DNA of 64,000 nucleotides from an uncultured Collinsella sp. (GTDB taxonomy: Bacteria; Actinomycetota; Coriobacteriia; Coriobacteriales; Coriobacteriaceae): NCBI GenBank assembly GCA_902491915.1, contig CABUJL010000001.1, forward strand, positions 1-64,000, in the 5' to 3' direction. Under the pieces are notes generated by a model that saw nothing but the letters and a program-made list of their open reading frames with translations, did not search any database and was not told the DNA's origin. Shown here piece by piece: positions 45,013-53,500 of this stretch; the stretch's first letter is position 1; every line of letters begins with the position of its first letter. The position numbers and the translations under genes are program-made.

Positions 45013-45669
45013 GTGAACGAGACCGTACGTCGCTTTTTGCCGATGGTCGATTTTCTGGAGCAGATACTCGGCAAAAACAGCGAAATCGTGCTGCACGATT
45101 TCTCGGATCCCGACCACGCCATCGTCGATATTCGCAACGGCATCGTGAGCGGCCGCAAGGTCGGCGGTCCCGCCACCGATCTGGCACTCAAGATCATGCA
45201 CGACGCCAAGTATCGCGACCTGCCGTTTATTACGGGCTACGAGGGGCGCGGTGGCGGCGGCAAGACGTTGGAGTCAGCGACGTACTTTATCCGCGAGAAT
45301 GACGAGATCGTCGGTATGCTCTGCGTCAACACCGACCTCTCGACCGTGCGCTCCATCAACGCCATGGCGCAGCAGCTCATGGCGTGCTTCGACGCGGCGC
45401 CGACGCGCACGGAGCCCGCCCCTATCGAGGTCGAAAGCCTTTCGGAGTCCACACAGGAGCTCATCGACCGCAGCATTGCCGAGTTGCTGAGCGCGCGCGG
45501 GCTGGATGTAGCGTCGCTTGGTCAGAGCGACCGCGTGGACGTCATTCGCCACCTCAACGGCAACGGGGTGTTCATGCTCAAGGGCGCCGTGGCCTGCGCC
45601 GCCACCGCGTTGGGCATCTCGGAGCCCAGCGTCTACCGCTACTTGCAAAAAGTCCGCAAGGAGGGCTAA
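45013..45669 (+). CDS. YheO/DauR-like PAS-HTH transcriptional regulator (copy 2)
   Basis: 218 residues. Paralogue of the protein at 21660: PAS domain with QILGKNSEIVLHDFSD, AIVDIRNGIVSGRKVGG and FIRENDEIVGMLCVNTDLST; C-terminal HTH with RHLNGNGVFMLKGAVACAAT and ISEPSVYRYLQK. GTG start at 45013, 6 bases after AAAGGAG; an ATG at 44962 is also in frame but lacks a good ribosome site. Divergent from the purine permease and probably its regulator. Confidence 0.85.
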   Translation: MNETVRRFLPMVDFLEQILGKNSEIVLHDFSDPDHAIVDIRNGIVSGRKVGGPATDLALKIMHDAKYRDLPFITGYEGRGGGGKTLESATYFIRENDEIVGMLCVNTDLSTVRSINAMAQQLMACFDAAPTRTEPAPIEVESLSESTQELIDRSIAELLSARGLDVASLGQSDRVDVIRHLNGNGVFMLKGAVACAATALGISEPSVYRYLQKVRKEG

Positions 45670-45713
45670 CGAGCAAAATGGAGCGCGGCTCCACAAGCGA
45701 TCCGTCACTTGAC

Positions 45714-45752
45714 AAAAGACCCTGCAGTTCACACGCGCTGCAGGGTCTTTTT
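45714..45752. terminator. Bidirectional terminator between regulator 2 and ridA
   Basis: AAAA, GACCCTGCAG, 10-base loop, CTGCAGGGTC, TTTTT: perfect 10-bp stem with T-runs for both strands, between convergent genes. Confidence 0.92.
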
Positions 45753-45781
45753 GCATGTCATGTTTAGTTGTTGCCAACGCC

Positions 45782-46159
45782 TTAGAGGGCGGCGACAACC
45801 TCGATCTCGACCAGACCGCCAGCCGGAAGGGCGGCAACCTGGAAAGCGCTGCGCGCGGGGAACGGGGCCTCGAACTTGGAGGCGTAGATCTCGTTCACGG
45901 CGGCGAAGTCGGCGATGTCGGCCAGGTAGACCGTGGTCTTGACGACATCGGCAAAGGTGGCACCGGCAGCGGTCAGCAGGGCCTCGACGTTGGCAAGGGA
46001 CTGCTTGACCTGGGCCTCGACGCCCTCGGGCATCTTGCCGGTTGCGGGGTCGATGCCCAGCTGGCCGGACAGGAACACCATGTTGCCGGTCTGGATACCG
46101 GGGGAATACGGTCCGATGGCTGCGGGTGCGTTATCGGAAGACACGACGGTCTTGCTCAT
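45782..46159 (-). CDS. ridA: RidA-family enamine/imine deaminase
   Basis: 125 residues. IGPYSPGIQTGNMVFLSGQL, VEALLTAAGATFADVVKTTV and FPARSAFQVAALPAGGLVEI with the catalytic Arg are RidA/YjgF hallmarks. It hydrolyses 2-aminoacrylate-type imines. YgeX releases such an intermediate from diaminopropionate, so the gene fits the cluster. ATG at 46159 with AAGGAGATAA upstream. Confidence 0.9.
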   Translation of the reverse strand: MSKTVVSSDNAPAAIGPYSPGIQTGNMVFLSGQLGIDPATGKMPEGVEAQVKQSLANVEALLTAAGATFADVVKTTVYLADIADFAAVNEIYASKFEAPFPARSAFQVAALPAGGLVEIEVVAAL

Positions 46160-46458
46160 GTTTATCTCCTTACGGTTAACTAGAAAGCGTGAGCGCGGCG
46201 TTCGCACCGGGAGGCACAGTTCGGTCTGAACACCGCGCTTGATTGGGATAGTACTCAAGGTTTCCGCGCGATGCAAGATTATTATCAGTTTACGAGAATA
46301 TTTTATCGCCCAACGGTTTCCCCGAACCGCTGAACGGTTCTCCACGGGGTCAGCCAGCCCAAGCTGCTGAAGACTTTATCCCGCTTGGAGCACGGGCATC
46401 GCCTGCCGCAACGGCACCACTATACTTTTGAATATCTGAGCATTTTGAAAGGCAGGAT

Positions 46459-48954
46459 ATGACCGCAACCGCCAGTCGAACCACCAACCGCAGACCCGAG
46501 CTTTTGGCGCCCGCCGGAGGGCCCGAGCCCTTTGCCGCCGCACTCGCCGCGGGGGCAGACGCCATCTATTGCGGCATGGGCAGCTTCAACGCCCGCCGCA
46601 AGGCCACCAACTTTACCGACGAGGCCTTTGAGCAAGCCTGCCGCGCCGCACATCTAGCCGGGTCGCGCGTCTACGTCACGGTCAACATCGTCATCAAGCA
46701 GTCCGAGATGGGCGATGCGCTGCAACTCATCCATCGCTGCTCCACGCTGGGCGCCGACGCCTTCATCATCCAGGACTGGGGCCTGTTCTTTGAGGTCAAG
46801 CGCACGATGCCCGGCATCGAGACGCACATCTCGACCCAGGCGAACATCCATGATGACCGCGGAACGCTTTGGTGCCGCGAGCAGGGCGCCGACCGCGTGA
46901 CTCTCTCGCGCGAGCTCTCCATCGACGAGATCGCCGCCATCCACGACGCCGCGCCCGACGTTGACCTGGAGGTCTTTAGCCACGGTGCCATCTGCTTTTG
47001 CTACTCGGGCCTATGCCTGCTCTCGAGCTTTGCCATGGCGGGCCGCTCGGCCAACCGCGGCATGTGCGCTCAGCCCTGTCGCTTGCCTTACGAGCTGATC
47101 GACGAGAACGGCCGCTCGCTCTCCCCTGCCGGTCGCGAGCGCGCGCTATGCCCGCGCGATACCAATACCTCGCAGCTCGTTCGTCGTCTGTATGACGCCG
47201 GCGCCGCATCGCTCAAGCTCGAGGGCCGCATGAAGGCCCCCGATTACGTGTATTCCATCGTCGATGTGTATCGTCACCAGATTGATGACATGCTGGCCGA
47301 TGTTTCGACCTCCAAGGATGAGGATGCCGCCCGCCAGCGACAGCTCAAGCGCTGCTTTAACCGCGACTTTACGCACGCCTACCAGGATGGCACCTCGGGC
47401 GACGAGATGATGAGCTACGAGCGCTCCAACAACCGCGGCCAGATTGTGGGCACGGTGCTGGGCAGCCGTCTGGCCAACCGCGATGTACGCGGACTCAAGC
47501 CCGACGACCGCCGTCGCCGCGCCGCCATCGCCCGCATTGAGCTGTTTGAGCCCGTGGGCAAGGGCGACCTGCTGGAGCTTCGTCACGATAACGAGTTTGA
47601 CCAGTTCCTGACCACCATTGCCGCCGATGATGCCGCCGCGGGCGGCATCATCGAGTGCCGCGTGCCCCGCAGCATGCCCGAGGGCTGCCGCGTGCGCGTG
47701 ATTCGAAGCCAGCGCGCCATTGACGCCGCCGGGGCTGCGCTCAAACGCGATGTGCTGCGCCGCCGCGCCGTAGACGTGTCCGTTGTGGCGCGTCTGGGCG
47801 AGCCGTTTACCGTTACGCTCACCTGCTGCGACGACCCTTCGCTTACGGCCACGGCCACGGGCTTTACCGTCGAGGCTGCCAAGACCCGCGCCGTCGAGGC
47901 ATCCGATCTGGTTGAGCACGTCGGGCGCATGGGCTCCTCTCCCTTTGAGGCCGCAAGCTTTAACGTTTCGCTCGACGCCGGCTGCGGTATGGGCTTTTCC
48001 GCCGTGCACAAGGTGCGCGCCGCCGCTTGTAAGGCGCTGGAAGAGGCCATTCTGGCACCGTACGAGGAGCGCGCGAAAACGCTCGAGCTGCCGGCGATTG
48101 TAACCAGTGATTCCCGCCCCGCGCCCGAGCACTACCGCGATGAGCCGCAGATCTGCGCCACCGTCACCTCGCTCGAGGCCGCCGAGGCCGCTCGCGCCGA
48201 GGGTGTAACGCGCATCTACATGACCACCGACGCGCTCGATGCGGCCGAGCTCTCCCCCGCCGATGCATTTGAGCAGGGCATCGTACCCGTGCTCGACGAG
48301 GTCTGCCGCGCCGTTGACCACGAGCGCGTCGATCCTTGGATCAATGCCGGAGCCACCGTCGCCGTCGGCAATATCTCCGAGCTCGCCGTAGCCGCTCATG
48401 CCGGCGCCACGGCCGAGATTCGCTCTTGCCTGCCGGTGCACAACACGCCCTGCATGGAGGCGCTTGCCGGGCGCGGAGCCGGTGCGTTTTGGCTCTCGCC
48501 CGAGATCACGCTCGACGAGATTGTCTCGCTCGGCGCCGCCGCGCCCGCGGCTCTGGGCATCACCGTCTTTGGCCGCCCGCGCGTCATGACAAGCGAGCAT
48601 TGCATTCTGCAGGTTGCCAACGGCTGCATCCGCGATTGCGCCAACTGCCGCCTGCGTGCCCGCAAGCTCTCGCTCAAGAATATCGACGGAAAGGTCATGC
48701 CGGTGCGTACCGACATCCACGGCCGCTCACGCCTGTACGACGCCTACCCCATCGACCTCACGCCGCAGGTTCCTCAGCTGCTCGATGCCGGCGTGCGTCG
48801 TCTCATGGTGGACGGAACGCTGCTCGAGACGGATGAGATCGCCCGTACCGTCGCTCGCGTCCGTCGCGCCGTCGAGGCAGCTCAAGCCGGCCGCAAGCCC
48901 GCCGCCCGCCTGCGCGGGGCGACTTCGGGCTGCATGTTTGTGGGAATTAGCTAA
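46459..48954 (+). CDS. U32-family peptidase/RNA-hydroxylation-type protein
   Basis: 831 residues. PELLAPAGGPEPFAAALAAG, then ADAIYCGMGSFNARRKATNF, is the U32 start. The signature E-x-F-x-H-G with Cys follows (LEVFSHGAICFCYSGLCLLS) then GRSANRGMCAQPCRLPYEL: four Cys for an Fe-S site. The C-terminal DUF3656 part has another cysteine group (HCILQVANGCIRDCANC). Relatives (RlhA, TrhP) take part in rRNA/tRNA hydroxylation; older annotations call them proteases. A -10-like TATACT lies at 46421, with AAAGGCAGGAT before the ATG. Confidence 0.88.
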   Translation: MTATASRTTNRRPELLAPAGGPEPFAAALAAGADAIYCGMGSFNARRKATNFTDEAFEQACRAAHLAGSRVYVTVNIVIKQSEMGDALQLIHRCSTLGADAFIIQDWGLFFEVKRTMPGIETHISTQANIHDDRGTLWCREQGADRVTLSRELSIDEIAAIHDAAPDVDLEVFSHGAICFCYSGLCLLSSFAMAGRSANRGMCAQPCRLPYELIDENGRSLSPAGRERALCPRDTNTSQLVRRLYDAGAASLKLEGRMKAPDYVYSIVDVYRHQIDDMLADVSTSKDEDAARQRQLKRCFNRDFTHAYQDGTSGDEMMSYERSNNRGQIVGTVLGSRLANRDVRGLKPDDRRRRAAIARIELFEPVGKGDLLELRHDNEFDQFLTTIAADDAAAGGIIECRVPRSMPEGCRVRVIRSQRAIDAAGAALKRDVLRRRAVDVSVVARLGEPFTVTLTCCDDPSLTATATGFTVEAAKTRAVEASDLVEHVGRMGSSPFEAASFNVSLDAGCGMGFSAVHKVRAAACKALEEAILAPYEERAKTLELPAIVTSDSRPAPEHYRDEPQICATVTSLEAAEAARAEGVTRIYMTTDALDAAELSPADAFEQGIVPVLDEVCRAVDHERVDPWINAGATVAVGNISELAVAAHAGATAEIRSCLPVHNTPCMEALAGRGAGAFWLSPEITLDEIVSLGAAAPAALGITVFGRPRVMTSEHCILQVANGCIRDCANCRLRARKLSLKNIDGKVMPVRTDIHGRSRLYDAYPIDLTPQVPQLLDAGVRRLMVDGTLLETDEIARTVARVRRAVEAAQAGRKPAARLRGATSGCMFVGIS

Positions 48955-48969
48955 CCGAAAGGCTTACAC

Positions 48970-49629
48970 GTGAACGAAGAACCTCAAGTCCTCTACTGCG
49001 ACGCCTGGCTTATGGCCATCGACAAGCCCGCCGGCATGATCGTCCACGGCGACGGCACCGGCGAGCGCACGCTCACCGACTACGCCAGCGACCTGCTGCT
49101 GGCGATGGGCGACGGCTTTGCCGCGACCGACATGCAGCCGCTCAATCGCCTGGACCGTGACACCACCGGCGTGGTGCTGTTCTCGCTCGACAAGCAGACG
49201 CAGCCCTCCTTTGACCAGATGATTATCGACCACGCTTTCGAAAAGCACTATCTGGCGCTCGCCGAGGGCAAGATCGACTGGAACGAAAAGCTCATCGACA
49301 AGCCCATCGCCCGCGACCGCCACGACAGCCGCAAGATGCGCGTCGGTGCCAGCGGCAAGCCGTCGCAGACGCGCGTGAAGGTGCTCAAGCGCCTTAAGAG
49401 CCGTCGTGGCCTGCCCACGCGTTCGTATATCGATGTTGAGCTGCTCACCGGTCGCAAACACCAGATCCGCGTGCATCTGGCGAGCGAGCGTCACCCCCTG
49501 GTTGGCGACGACCTGTACGGAACGCCGCGCCCCTGCGGCCTGATGCTCCACGCCCACAGCGTGTCCTTCACGCATCCCGTAACCGGCGAGCACATCCACA
49601 TCGAAGCCCCCTGCCCCTGGGAGCCCTAA
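48970..49629 (+). CDS. RluA-family pseudouridine synthase
   Basis: 219 residues. LNRLDRDTTGVVLFSLDKQT contains the catalytic Asp of the HRLDxxTSG motif with N for H, and LLTGRKHQIRVHLASERHPL plus GDDLYG are family features. No S4 domain. Modifies rRNA or tRNA; target not determinable. GTG start at 48970, 15 bases after the U32 gene, so co-transcribed. Confidence 0.9.
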   Translation: MNEEPQVLYCDAWLMAIDKPAGMIVHGDGTGERTLTDYASDLLLAMGDGFAATDMQPLNRLDRDTTGVVLFSLDKQTQPSFDQMIIDHAFEKHYLALAEGKIDWNEKLIDKPIARDRHDSRKMRVGASGKPSQTRVKVLKRLKSRRGLPTRSYIDVELLTGRKHQIRVHLASERHPLVGDDLYGTPRPCGLMLHAHSVSFTHPVTGEHIHIEAPCPWEP

Positions 49630-49668
49630 AACCCGCCAATAAGGGACAGGCACCTTTGTGGCGGGTTT
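49629..49668 (+). terminator. Terminator after the RluA-type gene, carrying a recurrent core
   Basis: AAACCCGCCA and TGGCGGGTTT pair over 10 bp around a loop with GGGACAGGCACCTTTG. The first arm overlaps the stop codon. The same core recurs in the hairpin at 50000-50036. Confidence 0.7.
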
Positions 49669-49698
49669 GCCGCAATGGCTCAGCCGTGGCGCCAAAAC

Positions 49699-49916
49699 GT
49701 CTCGATCTGTAACAGTTAAAACCCATTTTCCGGTCTGTCTGTTACAGATCGAGACATTCGAATCTCCCTCAAGGAAAAATCTCAATCTATAACAATAACT
49801 CGGCAAAATCGGTCCCAGATGTTACAGATCGAGACAAAGGGACGGCGCGGTTCGGAAGAATCTCAATCTGTAACATCTAACCCACTTTTAACGGTCTAGT
49901 TGTTACAGACTTAGAC
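49699..49916. repeat. Three tandem hairpin units (16-bp arms, ~80-bp period)
   Basis: Unit 1: GTCTCGATCTGTAACA (49699-49714) with its perfect complement at 49740-49755. Unit 2: 49779-49835. Unit 3: 49860-49916. Arms follow (G/A)TCT-(C)-AATCT-TAACA / TGTTACAGA-(T/C)-(C/A)GAGAC; loops are 25 bases and differ. In the 429-base gap 49630-50058, which holds no gene. Confidence 0.8.
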
Positions 49917-49999
49917 AAAACGGCAGACAACAATAGCGGCATCGCCCGTAATGGACGTTGCCGTTTTTCTATTGAGAAAACTACTCGGTTTTCGTTACT

Positions 50000-50036
50000 A
50001 ACCGCCACAGTGGGGACAGGCACCTTTGTGGTGGTT
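50000..50036. repeat. Second hairpin with GGGGACAGGCACCTTTGTGG core
   Basis: AACCGCCACA pairs with TGTGGTGGTT (one G-U) around GTGGGGACAGGCACCT. Located 23 bases after the DeoR gene's stop on the minus strand, followed by no strong T-run on that strand. Confidence 0.6.
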
Positions 50037-50058
50037 TTGGCCTTACTTCGCCCCGTTG

Positions 50059-50805
50059 CTAAACCGTGATGACGTTTTCCATCGTCTGGTACTTGGCGGG
50101 CACCTCGCCCGCGGTGATAACCGTTGCGTCACGGAAGTCCGCGAATTTTACGGGTGCCACCATGCCAAATTTGCTGGCGTCTGAGATTACGAAGCGTTTG
50201 GCGGTATGGCGCATCGAGATACGCTTTACTTGCGCTTCCTCGATATCGGGCGCCGTGAAGCCCTGCTCGGCGGCAATGCCGTTAGAACCCCAAAAGCCAC
50301 AATTGAAGTTGTAACGGTCTAGGGTTGCCAGGGCATCGGGGCCAACGAGCGCCTCGGTCTCGGGCTTGAGCTCGCCACCTAACACCACGGTGCGCATGCC
50401 GCGCAAAGCAAGGTGCTGAGCATGGAGCACGGAATCGGTCACATAGGTGACACTCTCAAGGCGCGGAAGATGCTCGATGAGCTTGAGCGTCGTCGAGCCC
50501 GAGTCGATGTATACAAAGCTCTCGGGCTCCACAAGCGCCGCCGCACGGGCGCAGATACGCTCCTTGTCGTCGTTATGGAGGTCACTGCGCTCATTGAGCG
50601 TTAGGTCGCGCGTCACGTGCGCGCGCTCAAGACTCGTCGCTCCACCGTGGACCTTGGCGATGCGGTGCGCTCGGTCGAGCGTCTGCAGGTCGCGCCGAAT
50701 GGTGGACGCCGTCACGCCCAGGGTATCGGCAAGCTCTGGCACAGTAACCGAGCCAGCCCGCTGCACCATCGACACAATCGTATTGAGCCTATCTTCCGCA
50801 AGCAT
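50059..50805 (-). CDS. DeoR-family transcriptional regulator
   Basis: 248 residues. N-terminal HTH (AGSVTVPELADTLGVTASTI RRDLQTLDR) and C-terminal sugar-phosphate sensor domain with DSGSTTLKLIEHL, VLGGELKPETEALVGP and GFTAPDIEEAQVKR. Starts 3 bases after the Gfo/Idh/MocA gene, so in one operon with it; likely controls that gene in response to a phosphorylated sugar. Confidence 0.9.
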   Translation of the reverse strand: MLAEDRLNTIVSMVQRAGSVTVPELADTLGVTASTIRRDLQTLDRAHRIAKVHGGATSLERAHVTRDLTLNERSDLHNDDKERICARAAALVEPESFVYIDSGSTTLKLIEHLPRLESVTYVTDSVLHAQHLALRGMRTVVLGGELKPETEALVGPDALATLDRYNFNCGFWGSNGIAAEQGFTAPDIEEAQVKRISMRHTAKRFVISDASKFGMVAPVKFADFRDATVITAGEVPAKYQTMENVITV

Positions 50806-50808
50806 CGC

Positions 50809-51888
50809 TTACTCCTCCTCGGGGTAGACGACTCCCCAATCGGCGCGGAGCTTGGTCATGAGCTCCATCACATCAGAAGCATAATCCAGAAGCTCACGCT
50901 TGGAATCGTCGCCGGCGACGGCCTGCTCGAGGTCAGCCATCTCGTAGCACAGGGCATAAGCCTCGGTGCCCGCGGCGACCTCCTCGCGATGACCGTCCGC
51001 GGTCCACACGATCGTCGCGTGATCGGCGCGCGGATACTCGTTGACCTCGATGTAGCACTTATCGAAGCTGATAACCGAGCGCTTGGGCTGCTTGGAGTGG
51101 AGCGTAAGGCTCACAACACCCAGCTGCTGGTCTGCATTACGGCAGACGATGCCGCCCGCAACGTCAACGCCGGTCTCACAGGTGTTGCCCAGCGAGACGA
51201 CCTCAGCGGGCTGGCTTGCCATAAAGAGACGCATGACGGACAGGGCATACACGCCAATGTCGAGCATGGCGCCGCCGGCGAGACTACGGTTGTAGAACCG
51301 GTTGGTCAGGTCCCCGTACTCCTTATAGCTGCCAAAGTTGAGCTGGGCGAGGTTCATGCGACCAAAGTCGCCCGCATCCATGCGGCGGCGCAGCTCCTGA
51401 TACAGCGGCATGTGAAGCACCGTGGTGGCGTCCATAAGGACGACGTTGTGCTCGTCGGCGATGGCACGCGCCTCGTCGAGCTCAGCGGAATTGAGGGTAA
51501 TGGCCTTCTCGCAGAGCACGTGCTTACCAGCTGCCAGAGCGGCTCGCAGGTAGGTGATATGCGTGTTGTGCGGCGTGGTGATATAGACGGCGTCGATGTC
51601 CGGATCGGCGTAGAGGTCCTCGACCGTCTCGTACACCTTCTCGACGCCATACTGCTCGGCAAAAGCCTGGGCTTTGGAAAGCGTACGGTTGGCGACACCC
51701 GCGAGCTTGCGGCCGGCCAGCGCGAGGGACTGGGCCATTTGGTTGGCGATAACACCGCACCCGATCACTGCCCAGCGAAGCTCGGGAGCCGTAAAGATGT
51801 CGTTTGGGAACGGCTGATTCTGGACCGAGGCAAACGCCGCCTTTGCGGCTGCCTCGGCGTCGAGCGGAGCCTGTTTGGAATCTGCCAT
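50809..51888 (-). CDS. Gfo/Idh/MocA-family oxidoreductase
   Basis: 359 residues. Rossmann start AVIGCGVIANQMAQSLALAG near residue 38, AVYITTPHNTH and HVLCEKAITLNSAELDEA (the EKP-like motif with A for P), and a C-terminal beta-sheet domain with GGAMLDIGVYALSVMRLF. NAD(P)-dependent sugar or inositol-type oxidoreductase; substrate unknown. An N-terminal extension of about 35 residues precedes the fold. ATG at 51888 with GGAGG upstream. Confidence 0.88.
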   Translation of the reverse strand: MADSKQAPLDAEAAAKAAFASVQNQPFPNDIFTAPELRWAVIGCGVIANQMAQSLALAGRKLAGVANRTLSKAQAFAEQYGVEKVYETVEDLYADPDIDAVYITTPHNTHITYLRAALAAGKHVLCEKAITLNSAELDEARAIADEHNVVLMDATTVLHMPLYQELRRRMDAGDFGRMNLAQLNFGSYKEYGDLTNRFYNRSLAGGAMLDIGVYALSVMRLFMASQPAEVVSLGNTCETGVDVAGGIVCRNADQQLGVVSLTLHSKQPKRSVISFDKCYIEVNEYPRADHATIVWTADGHREEVAAGTEAYALCYEMADLEQAVAGDDSKRELLDYASDVMELMTKLRADWGVVYPEEE

Positions 51889-52025
51889 GATGTGCCTCCT
51901 GAGTCATCGGAAGTTCTTCATTTCTAACAACCCTATAGTCGCACAATTGCGCGCGTATCTGCTCGTGTTTGCGTATTTATTTGCTTATCGGTCATTATTT
52001 AGCCATAGTTGGCAGATGTTTGCGC

Positions 52026-52059
52026 GGCTATGCGCATTATCGCGCAAGGCTATGCGCAT
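52026..52059. promoter_or_regulatory. Direct repeats upstream of the Gfo/Idh-deoR operon
   Basis: GGCTATGCGCAT at 52026-52037 and 52048-52059, 22 bases (two helical turns) apart, with more GCGCAT words to 52070. 140-170 bases before the oxidoreductase start. A plausible operator of the DeoR protein. Nothing else gene-like in 51889-52417 apart from repeats and a terminator. Confidence 0.4.
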
Positions 52060-52221
52060 AAATGCGCATGCGACGATCCTTGTGAAACATAAAGGGATGG
52101 AACACCAAAGCCCTAAAAGACAGACCCAGCTGTATTACTTCACCCCTCTGGGGGCATCAGACATCAAAGGATCGTCCCAAACTGCCGGCACATAGAGACT
52201 GTCCCCCCCCCCAACGACTGG

Positions 52222-52330
52222 TCATTTAAGTCTGTCCCCAATGAATGGTCGTCCCCAGCTGCCGACAGAAAATGAACGCCCCCAGGTGCCGGCATTTCAA
52301 CGGCCACTCATTTAAGTCTGTCCCCAATGA
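52222..52330. repeat. Two 23-bp direct repeats near the right edge of the insertion
   Basis: The word TCATTTAAGTCTGTCCCCAA plus TGA occurs exactly at 52222-52244 and 52308-52330; TGTCCCCAATGA occurs again at 52335. Preceded by a run of ten C (52203-52212). Collinsella-style intergenic repeats. Confidence 0.7.
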
Positions 52331-52355
52331 CTATGTCCCCAATGAGTAGGGATAG

Positions 52356-52388
52356 AAAAAGGCCCGGGTGCCGTGGGGCATCCGGGCC
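52356..52388 (-). terminator. Terminator after rplX
   Basis: On the minus strand GGCCCGGATGCCC, CAC, GGCACCCGGGCC, then TTTTTCT: 12-bp stem. Located 30 bases after the rplX stop. It ends the S10 block where the canonical operon would continue into rplE. Confidence 0.92.
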
Positions 52389-52417
52389 TTTGCTAGCAAC
52401 TTGATGTTGCGGGCAGC

Positions 52418-52723
52418 TTAGAACTTGTGGCCGCACTTCTTGCAGACGCGCAGCTTGTTCTTGCCGTCCTTCTCGTGACCGACGCGGGTAACCTTACCGC
52501 ACTCGGGGCAAACGAGATTGACGTTGGAGGCATCGATGGGAGCCTCCTGCGAAACGATGCCGCCCTGCTGGTTGGCAGCGTTGGGCTTGACGGCCTTCTT
52601 GACGACCGAAACGCCCTCGACAACGACCTTGTTCTCTGCGGGGAGAGCACGCAGGACAACGCCCTGCTTGCCGCGATCCTTACCAGAGAGAACCTGGACC
52701 TTATCGCCCTTCTTGATATACAT
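52418..52723 (-). CDS. rplX: 50S ribosomal protein L24
   Basis: 101 residues. KOW domain [20 protein letters not shown] at the N-terminus, and a C-terminal zinc-like [12 protein letters not shown]...CKKCGHKF. One of the first proteins to bind 23S rRNA. Last gene of the S10 block; terminator follows immediately. Confidence 0.97.
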   Translation of the reverse strand: MYIKKGDKVQVLSGKDRGKQGVVLRALPAENKVVVEGVSVVKKAVKPNAANQQGGIVSQEAPIDASNVNLVCPECGKVTRVGHEKDGKNKLRVCKKCGHKF

Positions 52724-52736
52724 ATATCTCCCCTAA

Positions 52737-53105
52737 CTACAGGGTCTCGGGAGCGAGCGAGACGATCTTCATGTACTTCTTGTCACGAAGCTCGCGAGCG
52801 ACGGGCCCAAAGATACGGGTGCCGACGGGCGAACCATCGTTGTTGATGACAACGCAGGCGTTCTCATCAAAGCGAATGTAGGAGCCATCCTTGCGGCGGA
52901 TCTCCTTAACGGTGCGAACGACGACGCAACGGACAACGTCCTTCTTCTTGACGTTGGCGCCAGGGGTAGCCTCCTGGACAGCACCGATGAACACATCGCC
53001 GATGCCTGCATAACGACGCTTGGAACCGCCAAGCACCTTGATGCAGCGAATCTTGCGAGCGCCGGAGTTGTCGGCGACGTTCAGCATGGTTTGCATCTGA
53101 ATCAT
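52737..53105 (-). CDS. rplN: 50S ribosomal protein L14
   Basis: 122 residues. [20 protein letters not shown] and [20 protein letters not shown] are diagnostic. ATG at 53105 with GAGGAAC upstream. A 118-base gap to rpsQ holds no gene. Confidence 0.98.
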   Translation of the reverse strand: MIQMQTMLNVADNSGARKIRCIKVLGGSKRRYAGIGDVFIGAVQEATPGANVKKKDVVRCVVVRTVKEIRRKDGSYIRFDENACVVINNDGSPVGTRIFGPVARELRDKKYMKIVSLAPETL

Positions 53106-53223
53106 GGTAGATGTTCCTCCGAACTAAGAACCGAAGAGAGGTGCGCAGCCTTTATGCGGCCCGTGGTATGCAAGCCAGGCATACGCACATCTTCGGAAAC
53201 GTACAAGTCGTAAGAGCGACTGC

Positions 53224-53484
53224 TTATTTAGCGCGCTCGACGACCTCGATGAGGCGCCAACGCTTCATCTTGGACATAGGACGGGTCTCCATAACGCGGA
53301 CGGTGTCGCCCACGCCAGCCGTGCACTCCTCGTCGTGAGCGTGCAGCTTCTTGGAGCTGGTCATCATCTTGCCGTACTTGGGGTGACGCTTGCGCTCGGT
53401 GATGGTGACAACAATGGTCTTGGCACCGGAGACGGAGGTAACGACACCCGTACGGACCTTACGCGAGTTACGCGAATCAGTCAT
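53224..53484 (-). CDS. rpsQ: 30S ribosomal protein S17
   Basis: 86 residues. RKVRTGVVTSVSGAKTIVVT and GDTVRVMETRPMSKMKRWRL identify S17. AAGGAGAGAAC precedes the ATG. Confidence 0.98.
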   Translation of the reverse strand: MTDSRNSRKVRTGVVTSVSGAKTIVVTITERKRHPKYGKMMTSSKKLHAHDEECTAGVGDTVRVMETRPMSKMKRWRLIEVVERAK

Positions 53485-53500
53485 GTTCTCTCCTTAGGTC

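Noticed and set aside
51875..52195. 106-codon plus-strand ORF
   Set aside because: No ribosome site, overlaps the promoter region of the Gfo/Idh gene, composition not protein-like.
12147..52417. Prophage or integrative conjugative element as the 40-kb segment
   Set aside because: No integrase, transposase, relaxase, structural phage gene, tRNA target or clear direct-repeat attachment sites were seen.
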